Position numbers and translations under genes: made by a program
The notes under the pieces: generated by a model
Databases searched by the model: none
Told to the model about the DNA's origin: nothing
The model's input: only the letters and a program-made list of their open reading frames with translations
Source of the DNA: an uncultured Oscillospiraceae bacterium
GTDB lineage: Bacteria > Bacillota > Clostridia > Oscillospirales > Oscillospiraceae
Reading direction: 5' to 3'
Assembly: GCA_934670025.1 (NCBI GenBank)
Contig: CAKUOS010000070.1
Span: 1-7,819, forward strand
Length of the DNA stretch: 7,819 nucleotides
Part shown: in pieces, positions 1 through 5,737 of the stretch
Position numbering within the stretch: the first letter of the stretch is position 1
Layout of the letters: each line of letters opens with the position of its first letter

Positions 1-76
1 GGCGGGGCTCGAACCCGCACGGTTGTTACGCCGAGGGATTTTAAGTCCCTTGTGTCTGCCATTCCACCACACCGGC
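1..76 (-). tRNA. tRNA-Leu (anticodon UAA), 3' end cut by the window edge
   Basis: Read on the minus strand, the sequence folds as a class II tRNA. It has the acceptor 5' strand GCCGGTG, a D arm, an AGGGA/TCCCT anticodon stem around loop CTTAAAA (anticodon TAA at 43-41), a long variable arm as expected for leucine, and a T arm GCGGG-TTCGAGC-CCCGC. Only the first base of the 3' acceptor strand is inside the window, so the rest of that strand, the discriminator base and any CCA lie to the left. It decodes UUA (and UUG by wobble) leucine codons. It has its own upstream promoter and is transcribed away from the prophage genes. Because its 3' half, the usual integrase target, points away from them, it is not an obvious attachment site. 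Confidence 0.95.
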
Positions 77-86
77 ATACTGAAAT

Positions 87-115
87 ATTCTACCACCGAT
101 CGCGGCCCGCGTCAA
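87..115 (-). promoter_or_regulatory. Sigma-70-type promoter of tRNA-Leu
   Basis: On the minus strand there is a -35 box TTGACG (110-115), exactly 17 bp of spacer, and a -10 box TAGAAT (87-92). Transcription would start near 80, a few bases before the mature tRNA 5' end at 76, which is normal for a tRNA gene with a short leader. Confidence 0.88.
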
Positions 116-154
116 GAACGGAAAATCGCCCGCGTGCGCCGCACGGAAGCAGGA

Positions 155-170
155 GTCCCATTATTGGGAC
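155..170. repeat. 16-bp perfect palindrome in the tRNA-side intergenic region
   Basis: GTCCCA-TTAT-TGGGAC is a perfect 6-bp inverted repeat around an AT loop. It lies between the two divergent promoters at 87-115 and 227-255. There is no T-tract on either side, so an intrinsic terminator is unlikely. An operator for a dimeric regulator or a chance repeat are both possible. Confidence 0.4.
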
Positions 171-226
171 AGGGGGAGGCCGGGAGAGATAGAAAATGCT
201 GCCGATTCTTTGTATGTTCTGCCATC

Positions 227-255
227 TTGATAAAACTGAACGTTTGTTTTATTAT
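227..255 (+). promoter_or_regulatory. Sigma-70-type promoter for the small gene at 320
   Basis: TTGATA (227-232), a 17-bp spacer and TATTAT (250-255) give five of six consensus matches in each box within an AT-rich patch of otherwise GC-rich DNA. Transcription would start near 262, leaving a leader of about 58 nt before the ATG at 320. The leader carries two copies of GTCGGAAT (275-282 and 295-302), 20 bp apart. No copy of the prophage operator motif is seen here, so the promoter is probably not controlled by the adjacent repressor. Confidence 0.72.
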
Positions 256-319
256 ACAGGTACTGCCTCAGTACGTCGGAATCGGATTGCACGGGTCGGA
301 ATATTAGGAGTGATGCAGG

Positions 320-508
320 ATGAATAAAGAAAAGCCCACGCCGGCTGCGGGAACACAGCCGGAAAGCCCGGACGAACGGATCATACGGCTGTTCCGGGCC
401 CTCTCTCCGGAGGACAAGCGCAGGTTCCTCAGGGCTTTTGGAACCGCTCCAGAAAGGCGATCATCGCCTGCTTCAGATCATCGCTCGCGTGAGACAGAAG
501 CTCTCTGA
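320..508 (+). CDS. Small hypothetical protein convergent with and overlapping the repressor gene
   Basis: I do not recognise this 62-residue protein. The start is well supported: AGGAG (306-310) lies 9 nt before the ATG, with a near-consensus promoter upstream. The first 18 residues are Pro/Thr/Ser-rich and probably disordered. Residues 19-40 (ERIIRLFRALSPEDKRRFLRAF) read as charged amphipathic helices joined by an LSPED turn. The last 20 or so residues lie in the 80 bp shared with the opposite-strand repressor gene and look low in complexity, as if the frame simply ran on into foreign sequence. It could be a host gene truncated by integration, a lysogen-expressed phage gene, or a non-coding antisense transcript. 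The LSPEDKRRFL helix resembles C-terminal tails of some XRE regulators, but no HTH is present. There is no signal peptide or membrane segment. Confidence 0.5.
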   Translation: MNKEKPTPAAGTQPESPDERIIRLFRALSPEDKRRFLRAFGTAPERRSSPASDHRSRETEAL

Positions 509-764
509 GCTGCGCGTCGAGCGCGCTCTCCTCGCCGGGGTTCCACTCGGCGGGGGGATTTTTTTCGTCCGTCAGACCGCGCAGATAGCCCGGCGTGGTG
601 CCAAGCGCGGCGGCAACGACGGCAAGCTGCTCGTCGTTCGGCTCGGATTTGCCGGCCTTCCAATCCTGGCAGACCGTCGGCGTGCGGCCAAGCCGGCGCG
701 CGATGGACGCCTTGGTGACGCCTGTCTCGTGAATGAGTGCATCGAATCTGTCATAAATAAACAA
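429..764 (-). CDS. XRE-family (Cro/CI-type) prophage repressor, short form
   Basis: This is the likely immunity repressor that keeps the rightward phage promoter off in the lysogen. Starting at TTG 764 it has 111 residues. An XRE helix-turn-helix spans about residues 4-62, with VTKASIARRLG as the first HTH helix and RTPTVCQDWKAG as turn plus recognition helix, followed by the typical EPNDEQLAVVAAALGTTPGYLRG. A linker and a short helical tail (ALDAQLRELL, DDLKQAMIAFLERF) follow, probably for dimerisation. There is no LexA/S24 peptidase domain. I chose TTG at 764 because GAGGTGG (776-770) sits 5 nt upstream. The alternative GTG at 773 lies inside that ribosome binding site and has none of its own, though it would add only three residues. 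The gene is divergent from the structural operon across a region holding three matching operators. Its 3' end overlaps the small gene at 320-508. Confidence 0.88.
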   Translation of the reverse strand: MFIYDRFDALIHETGVTKASIARRLGRTPTVCQDWKAGKSEPNDEQLAVVAAALGTTPGYLRGLTDEKNPPAEWNPGEESALDAQLRELLSHASDDLKQAMIAFLERFQKP

Positions 765-797
765 AACAGCCACCTCGCATTTGTGCAGATCGCAGAA

Positions 798-813
798 TCA
801 TATAAAAATGCGA
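798..813. promoter_or_regulatory. Putative repressor operator over the leftward -10 box
   Basis: TCATATAAAAATGCGA is an imperfect palindrome with half-sites TCATAT and ATGCGA around a 4-bp AT centre. It matches the sites at 831-846 and 943-958 in length and half-site sequence. Its centre lies 33 bp (about three helical turns) from that of 831-846, so two bound dimers would sit on nearly the same face of the helix. Confidence 0.7.
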
Positions 814-830
814 CGTAGTCCCCTTGACAA
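802..830 (-). promoter_or_regulatory. Probable repressor promoter (leftward)
   Basis: On the minus strand there is TTGTCA (825-830), a 17-bp spacer and TTTTAT (802-807). The -35 box is strong (5 of 6) and the -10 box moderate (4 of 6). A second -10 candidate, TATGAT (797-802), lacks a -35 at good distance. The -35 box overlaps that of the rightward promoter (824-829) on the other strand, so RNA polymerase could occupy only one at a time. The operator at 798-813 covers this -10 box, so the repressor probably limits its own synthesis. Confidence 0.55.
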
Positions 831-852
831 TCGTATATAAATGCGATACACT
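824..852 (+). promoter_or_regulatory. Rightward lytic promoter driving the small zinc proteins and head genes
   Basis: A perfect -35 box TTGACA (824-829) is followed by 17 bp and a -10 box TACACT (847-852, 4 of 6). Transcription would start near 859, giving a leader of about 117 nt before the ATG at 976. The operator at 831-846 fills the spacer between the two boxes, a classic position for repression by blocking polymerase. No other convincing promoter or terminator is seen downstream, so this promoter may serve the whole structural operon in the window. Confidence 0.75.
831..846. promoter_or_regulatory. Putative repressor operator inside the rightward promoter
   Basis: TCGTATATAAATGCGA has half-sites TCGTAT and ATGCGA around ATAA, five of six positions symmetric. 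It lies entirely between the -35 and -10 boxes of the rightward promoter, so occupancy should shut it off. This is the best placed of the three sites for repression of lytic genes. Confidence 0.75.
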
Positions 853-888
853 CAGGGTGCGATCGCAAGAGAAACACGCGCCGCGGCG

Positions 889-906
889 GGAGTTCGGGAC
901 AACTCC
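889..906. repeat. Leader inverted repeat 1 (GGAGTT-N6-AACTCC)
   Basis: A perfect 6-bp inverted repeat with a 6-nt centre lies in the transcribed leader of the rightward operon. It shares the GTT-N6-AAC core with the repeat at 921-940, whose centre is 33 bp away. It could form an RNA hairpin or be a second class of operator. No T-tract follows. Confidence 0.45.
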
Positions 907-920
907 ATTGTAAGGGCTGC

Positions 921-940
921 GGCGGTTTTTGTCAACCGCC
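921..940. repeat. Leader inverted repeat 2 (GGCGGTT-N6-AACCGCC)
   Basis: A perfect 7-bp inverted repeat with a 6-nt centre (TTTGTC) ends 3 bp before the operator at 943-958. In RNA it would form a stable GC-rich hairpin about 23 nt upstream of the ribosome binding site of the first lytic gene. It is not followed by a U-run, so simple termination is unlikely. Its layout matches the repeat at 889-906. Confidence 0.5.
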
Positions 941-942
941 AA

Positions 943-958
943 TCGCATAAAAGTATGA
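943..958. promoter_or_regulatory. Third putative repressor operator, in the leader of the first lytic gene
   Basis: TCGCATAAAAGTATGA has half-sites TCGCAT and GTATGA; read on the minus strand it becomes TCATAC-N4-ATGCGA, nearly the same as the 798-813 site. It lies about 90 bp downstream of the rightward start point and just before the ribosome binding site at 964-968. It could act as a roadblock, as an auxiliary site for looping, or over a weak second promoter (TTGTCA at 929-934 and TATGAT at 954-959, spacing 19 bp, too long to be convincing). Confidence 0.6.
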
Positions 959-975
959 TTTTCGGAGGCGAGGAC

Positions 976-1170
976 ATGGAAAACCGCCGCGGCCGGTGCC
1001 AATGGTGCCGGGACGAAACGGAACGGTGGCAGCCGCGGTATGAAGGGCGCGGGATCGTGGTGCACGCGGAATGCATGGAGGCGTATCTTCTGGAGCAGAT
1101 CGGCGTGCGCGCGCTGGCGCTGCGGCTGGGATTCGATTACAGGGAGGATGAGACAGATGAAGAAGGGTGA
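976..1170 (+). CDS. Small zinc-knuckle-like phage protein (first gene of the rightward operon)
   Basis: This 64-residue protein has four spaced candidate zinc ligands: C8 and C11 (CQWC), and H30 and C33 (HAEC). The CxxC...HxxC pattern is typical of small zinc-ribbon or treble-clef domains. The C-terminal half (EAYLLEQIGVRALALRLGF) looks helical and is followed by an acidic tail. The start at 976 is set by GGAGG (964-968), 7 nt upstream; the same frame is open back to 841, but that would place the start inside the promoter region. As the first gene after the repressor-controlled promoter it is a candidate early regulator or nucleic-acid-binding protein, which is inference from position only. 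I do not recognise a named family. Its end overlaps the next gene by 14 nt. Confidence 0.78.
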   Translation: MENRRGRCQWCRDETERWQPRYEGRGIVVHAECMEAYLLEQIGVRALALRLGFDYREDETDEEG

Positions 1171-1381
1171 GGGCACGTTCCGCCCGGTCTGGTGCCCGTT
1201 TTACCGGGAGGACGGCGGACGGAGCATCTATTGCGAGGGCATCACGGACGAGAGCTTCCTGCGGCTGGCGTTCACGACGGTCCGCGCGAAGGAGCAGCAG
1301 ATGGAGATCTTCTGCCGCACGAAAAACTGCGCGAAGTGCGAGCTCTACGCGGCCGTGAACGCGAGGTATGCCGATGGCTAA
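1157..1381 (+). CDS. Conserved Cys-rich small prophage protein, probable zinc binder
   Basis: This 74-residue protein has the pattern WCPFY near the N-terminus, a CEG motif at 26-28, and C53, C58 and C61 near the C-terminus (FCRTKNCAKCELY), giving five cysteines that could bind zinc. The same arrangement (CPFY, CEG, then a C-x4-C-x2-C-like cluster and a Tyr-containing helix) is familiar to me from small hypothetical proteins just upstream of terminase genes in Clostridia prophages; no function is established. The start is fixed by GGAGG (1143-1147), 9 nt upstream. It overlaps the previous gene by 14 nt and the next by 8 nt, so the three are probably translationally coupled. Confidence 0.82.
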   Translation: MKKGEGTFRPVWCPFYREDGGRSIYCEGITDESFLRLAFTTVRAKEQQMEIFCRTKNCAKCELYAAVNARYADG

Positions 1382-1624
1382 GGAGCCCGGCAAGCGCACG
1401 GACGCCATCGGACGGACGGCGAAGAATCTCGAACGGGTGCTCGAAACGATCTCGCGGCGCATTTTGCAGGACGTATCGACGGCCGACGGCGCGCAGTGCA
1501 AGGATCTCGGCGAGCTGGCGAAGGTGATGAAGCAGGCTGCGGAGATCCGGCACGAGCTGCACGGCGCAGACGCAGACGACGGCGTGCGCGTGGTGCTTGA
1601 ACAGGAGACGGAGGACTACGCCCG

Positions 1625-1628
<4 letters not shown>
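1374..1628 (+). CDS. Putative terminase small subunit-like protein (short)
   Basis: This 84-residue, largely helical charged protein lies directly before the terminase large subunit and overlaps it by the ATGA at 1625-1628. The small subunit normally recognises viral DNA and feeds it to the large subunit. Here a central helical region (LERVLETISRRIL, then LGELAKVMKQAAEIRHEL) could form an oligomerising coiled coil, and the C-terminal VRVVLEQETEDYAR looks like the tail segment of some small terminases. No clear HTH is visible and it is shorter than typical small subunits (about 130-180 aa), so the call rests mainly on position. ATG 1374 is preferred over ATG 1368 because GAGG (1363-1366) is then 7 nt upstream. 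Confidence 0.5.
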
Positions 1629-2974
<1,346 letters not shown>

Positions 2975-2990
2975 GGAAGAAGGAGAAAAC

Positions 2991-4817
2991 ATGGAGATAC
3001 AAACGACAGGCAGGGCTGTCATCGGACAGGAGGAGCTGCGCAGAGCGGCGGATATCCTGCGCCGGTACAAGCAGGGCAAGCAGAATCTGGAGCGGCGCGT
3101 GATCGCCGACGAGGACTGGTGGAAGCTGCGGCAGTGGCGGCAGATGGACGGCAAGCAGGATATGGACGGCAAGCCCGCGTCCGGATGGCTCTTTAACGTC
3201 ATCATGGGCAAGCACGCCGACGCCGTCGCGGCCTATCCGGAGCCGAATATCCGTCCGCGCGAACCGGACGACAGCATGGAGGCGCAGATGCTCTCGTCGA
3301 TCATCCCGTGCATCCTGGAGCAGAACGACTTTGAGGAGGTCTATTCCGACACGTGCTGGCAGAAGATGAAGCAGGGCACGGGCATCTGGGGCGTGTTCTG
3401 GGATCAGGAGAAGCTCGACGGGCTCGGCGACATCTCCATCCGCCCGGTGAACGTGCTGAATCTGTTCTGGGAGCCGGGGATCACGGATATCCAGCAGTCG
3501 AAGCACGTGTTTTATCTGGAGCTGACGGACAACGAGACGCTGCTGGAGCAGTATCCGCAGCTGAAGGGGAAGCTGCGCGGCGGAACTGTGACGCTGGCGC
3601 AGTACCGCACGGACGACGCGGCGGACGTGTCGGACAAGACCGTGGTGACGGACTGGTATTACAAAAAGCGCGTGGACGGCAGGACGGTGCTGCACTACTG
3701 CAAGTTTGTGGGCGACACGGTGCTGTATGCGACGGAGAACGACACGTTCCTGCCGTCCGTCACGCGGCAGACGACGGATCCCGAGACGGGCGAGCCGGTC
3801 ACGGTGCAGGTGCCGGTGCGCAAGGCCGCGTGCGAACGGGGGTTTTACGACGACGGGCTGTATCCGTTCATCTTTGACCGGCTGTTCCCGGTCGAGGGCT
3901 CGGTGTGCGGGTACGGGTACATCGACATCGGCAAGGGCGCGCAGGAGCAGATCGACCGCATGGACGCGGCGATCGTGAAAAACACGATCATGGCGGCGAC
4001 GCCGCGCTGGTTCCGCCGCTCGGACGGATCGGTCAACGAGCAGGAGTACGCCGACTGGACGAAGCCGTTTATACACGTGGACGGCAATCTGGGTCAGGAC
4101 TCCTTGCAGCAGGTGCAGGTGCGGACGCTGCCGGCGGTGTGCGTCGAGGTGCTTGCGCGGAAGATCGAGGAGCTCAAATGGACGACCGGCAACACCGACG
4201 TGACGAACGGGCAGGTCTCGTCGGGCGTGACGGCGGCCTCGGCCATCGCGGCTTTGCAGGAGGCGTCGGGCCGCAGCTCGCGCGCGTCGACACGCTCGGC
4301 CTACCGCGCGTATGCAAGGCTCGTGCGCATGGTCATCGAGCGCATCCGTCAGTTTTACGATCTGCCGCGCCGGTTCCGCATCACGGGCGCAGGCGGCGCG
4401 GAGGACTATGTGCTCTACTGCAACCGGCATCTCAAGGCGCAGAGTCTCGGGCGCGCGCCGGCGTTCGACGTGAAGGTCTCGGCACAGAAGCAGGCGGCAT
4501 ATACGAAGCTGGCGCAGAACGAGCTGGCTTTGCAGCTGTTCCAGATGGGCTTCTTCCAGCCCGGCATGGCGCAGCAGGCGCTTGCGTGTCTGGATCTGAT
4601 GGATTTTGACGGCAAGGACGCGGTTTTGCAGAAGGTGCGCGGCGTGAACGGCGCGCCGCAGTGGAACGCGCTGGCCGTGGAGCTGGCAAGGCGGTACGAT
4701 CCGGAGCTTTACGCGCAGCTCACGGGCCGGCCGGCGCAGAGTCCGGGCGGCGGCGTCGGACAGACGCGCGAGCAGATGGCGCGCGCCGGTGCGCGTCAGG
4801 CCGCGCAGCCGGGATGA
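2991..4817 (+). CDS. Phage portal protein (podovirus-like, Clostridia type)
   Basis: The 608-residue protein forms the dodecameric ring at one capsid vertex through which DNA enters and leaves. Recognisable blocks are the N-terminal EDWWKLRQW (41-49), GWLFNVIMGKHADAVAAYPEPN (about 65-86), IIPCILEQNDFEEVYSDTCW (about 104-123), KQGTGIWGVFWD (127-138), and VLNLFWEPGITDIQQSKHVF (about 155-174). This series is characteristic of portals in Clostridia prophages related to P22-type portals. The C-terminal end is helical and Gln/Ala/Gly-rich. The start at 2991 has AGGAG (2981-2985) 5 nt upstream; the frame is open further back to 2748, but that part lies inside terL. The stop overlaps the Prp start by 4 nt (ATGA). 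Confidence 0.93.
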   Translation: MEIQTTGRAVIGQEELRRAADILRRYKQGKQNLERRVIADEDWWKLRQWRQMDGKQDMDGKPASGWLFNVIMGKHADAVAAYPEPNIRPREPDDSMEAQMLSSIIPCILEQNDFEEVYSDTCWQKMKQGTGIWGVFWDQEKLDGLGDISIRPVNVLNLFWEPGITDIQQSKHVFYLELTDNETLLEQYPQLKGKLRGGTVTLAQYRTDDAADVSDKTVVTDWYYKKRVDGRTVLHYCKFVGDTVLYATENDTFLPSVTRQTTDPETGEPVTVQVPVRKAACERGFYDDGLYPFIFDRLFPVEGSVCGYGYIDIGKGAQEQIDRMDAAIVKNTIMAATPRWFRRSDGSVNEQEYADWTKPFIHVDGNLGQDSLQQVQVRTLPAVCVEVLARKIEELKWTTGNTDVTNGQVSSGVTAASAIAALQEASGRSSRASTRSAYRAYARLVRMVIERIRQFYDLPRRFRITGAGGAEDYVLYCNRHLKAQSLGRAPAFDVKVSAQKQAAYTKLAQNELALQLFQMGFFQPGMAQQALACLDLMDFDGKDAVLQKVRGVNGAPQWNALAVELARRYDPELYAQLTGRPAQSPGGGVGQTREQMARAGARQAAQPG

Positions 4818-5275
4818 TCGCGGCGCGCTTTGGCCCCGGCACGCTGGAGGTGCGCGGGCACGCGGGCTTCGCCCGCGCGGGCGCGGATATCGTCTGCGCG
4901 GCGGCGTCGATGCTGTGCTATGCGCTGCGGGCGGCGCTCGAAGCGGAGAAGGTCCCGCATGAGACGGCGGCAGACAGCGGCCGGATGTACGTGCGGGCAT
5001 GGCCCGCAGACGCGCGCCGGGAACGGGTCGAAGGGATGTTCGCGGTGTGCCGGGCAGGGTTTCGGCTGCTGGCGGAAAGCTACCCCGGATGCGTGCAGAT
5101 CCTGAGCGAGGAACGCTCTTTATATAGATCGGGATCGGGAAATGGCCCGGAAACCGGGCAGAAGGAGGAAAAACATGAAGGAAGACAGAACCGAATGGCA
5201 GGCCGCGCCGAAGCAGGAGGACCGCACGGCGCAGTTCCGCGAGATGATCGCGGGCGAGTACCGCGAGGCGTTTGA
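4814..5275 (+). CDS. prp: Prp-family cysteine protease, probable capsid maturation protease
   Basis: Residues 1-100 match the Prp (YsxB/DUF464) family of cysteine proteases, which in Firmicutes remove the N-terminal extension of ribosomal protein L27. The signature GHAGFARAGADIVCAAASML (15-34) holds the catalytic pair H16 and C28, spaced 12 residues apart as in S. aureus Prp (H22, C34). The usual family length is about 105-115 residues. Here the frame runs on to 153, with an unrecognised Gly/Arg/Glu-rich tail (101-153) that overlaps the scaffold gene by 101 nt. The tail may be non-conserved read-on after loss of a stop codon. There is no strong ribosome binding site; translation is probably coupled to the portal through the ATGA overlap. 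Its place between portal and scaffold, together with the NLQLFA motif at the capsid N-terminus, suggests that the capsid protein is the substrate (inference). Confidence 0.9.
   Translation: MIAARFGPGTLEVRGHAGFARAGADIVCAAASMLCYALRAALEAEKVPHETAADSGRMYVRAWPADARRERVEGMFAVCRAGFRLLAESYPGCVQILSEERSLYRSGSGNGPETGQKEEKHEGRQNRMAGRAEAGGPHGAVPRDDRGRVPRGV
5145..5159. repeat. Hairpin before the scaffold ribosome binding site
   Basis: GCCCGG-AAA-CCGGGC is a perfect 6-bp GC stem with a 3-nt loop. It lies 4 nt before the GGAGG (5164-5168) of the scaffold gene, within the coding tail of the Prp gene. It could affect the ratio of protease to scaffold made from the shared transcript. No slippery heptamer is visible just upstream, so programmed frameshifting is not supported. 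Confidence 0.4.
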
Positions 5276-5717
5276 GGCTGCGGTGCGCGAACGGCTGACG
5301 CACTGCATGGACGGCCGTCTGGCAGGCGGCGAGGCGCGTCAGGCGCAGCTGCGCGAGCGCTTTGAACGCTTGCAGCGGCAGTTTGACGGCGTGCGCGCGC
5401 AGTTCCCGCAGGCGGAGCTCTCGGAGGAGCTCGACGACCCGGTGTTCATGCGCATGATCGCGCGCGGACTGGAGGCCAGGGAGGCGTATGAGCTGGCGCA
5501 TTTCGACGAATTGCAGCAGGACGCCATGGCCTACGGCGCGCGCAGAATGCGCGAGGAGCTGACCGCCGCGATGCAGGCGGGCTATCTGCGGCCGCGCGAG
5601 GGCGGCATGACGCCGTCGAACGGCGGCGTGTTCGCCGAGGACGTGGAGCACTGGTCCCGCGAGACGCGCGACGAGCTGAAAACAAGAGCCAGACGCGGCG
5701 AAAAGGTCCGCCTGTGA
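5175..5717 (+). CDS. Putative capsid scaffolding protein
   Basis: This 180-residue, highly charged, Glu/Arg/Gln-rich and mainly helical protein lies directly before the capsid gene, the standard scaffold position. Residues about 17-110 look like long helices or a coiled coil (REMIAGEYREAFEAAVRERL, then QLRERFERLQRQFDGVRAQF). The C-terminal part has GGMTPSNGGVF and a basic end (TRDELKTRARRGEKVRL) familiar from scaffolds of Clostridia prophages, where the basic tail contacts the capsid protein. The start at 5175 has GGAGG (5164-5168) 6 nt upstream; the in-frame ATG at 5142 has no ribosome binding site and would begin before the hairpin. No NLQxFA-type Prp cleavage motif is seen in this protein. 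The family assignment is from composition and position rather than a catalytic signature. Confidence 0.75.
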   Translation: MKEDRTEWQAAPKQEDRTAQFREMIAGEYREAFEAAVRERLTHCMDGRLAGGEARQAQLRERFERLQRQFDGVRAQFPQAELSEELDDPVFMRMIARGLEAREAYELAHFDELQQDAMAYGARRMREELTAAMQAGYLRPREGGMTPSNGGVFAEDVEHWSRETRDELKTRARRGEKVRL

Positions 5718-5737
5718 GAGAAAAGGGAGGAAAGGGT

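Noticed and set aside
1..76. tRNA-Leu as the prophage attachment site
   Set aside because: Integrases usually use the 3' half of tRNA genes, which here faces away from the phage genes and is partly outside the window. The tRNA also keeps its own promoter undisturbed. No duplicated tRNA segment is seen in the window.
23..307. Plus-strand open frame across the tRNA and the 77-307 intergenic region
   Set aside because: It runs through the tRNA and both promoters, has no ribosome binding site, and its translation resembles no protein I know.
775..790. A fourth full operator starting with TCGCAT at 775
   Set aside because: Only the left half-site matches; the expected right half (ATGCGA) is replaced by an unrelated hexamer, so it is at best a half-site.
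929..959. A second rightward promoter (TTGTCA ... TATGAT) just before the first lytic gene
   Set aside because: The spacing is 19 bp, and the start point would fall on the ribosome binding site, leaving almost no leader. Kept only as a remark under the operator at 943-958.
841..975. Extending the first lytic gene back to the in-frame ATG at 841
   Set aside because: That start would lie inside the rightward promoter, upstream of its expected start point near 859, and has no ribosome binding site. ATG 976 has GGAGG at the right distance.
5114..5175. Programmed frameshift between Prp and scaffold driven by the 5145-5159 hairpin
   Set aside because: No X-XXY-YYZ slippery sequence precedes the hairpin, and the scaffold has its own GGAGG and ATG.
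5714..5737. GTG 5714 as capsid start
   Set aside because: It has no ribosome binding site and would put eight residues before the L27-like leader. ATG 5738 has GGGAGG 7 nt upstream and places the cleavage motif at residues 6-11.
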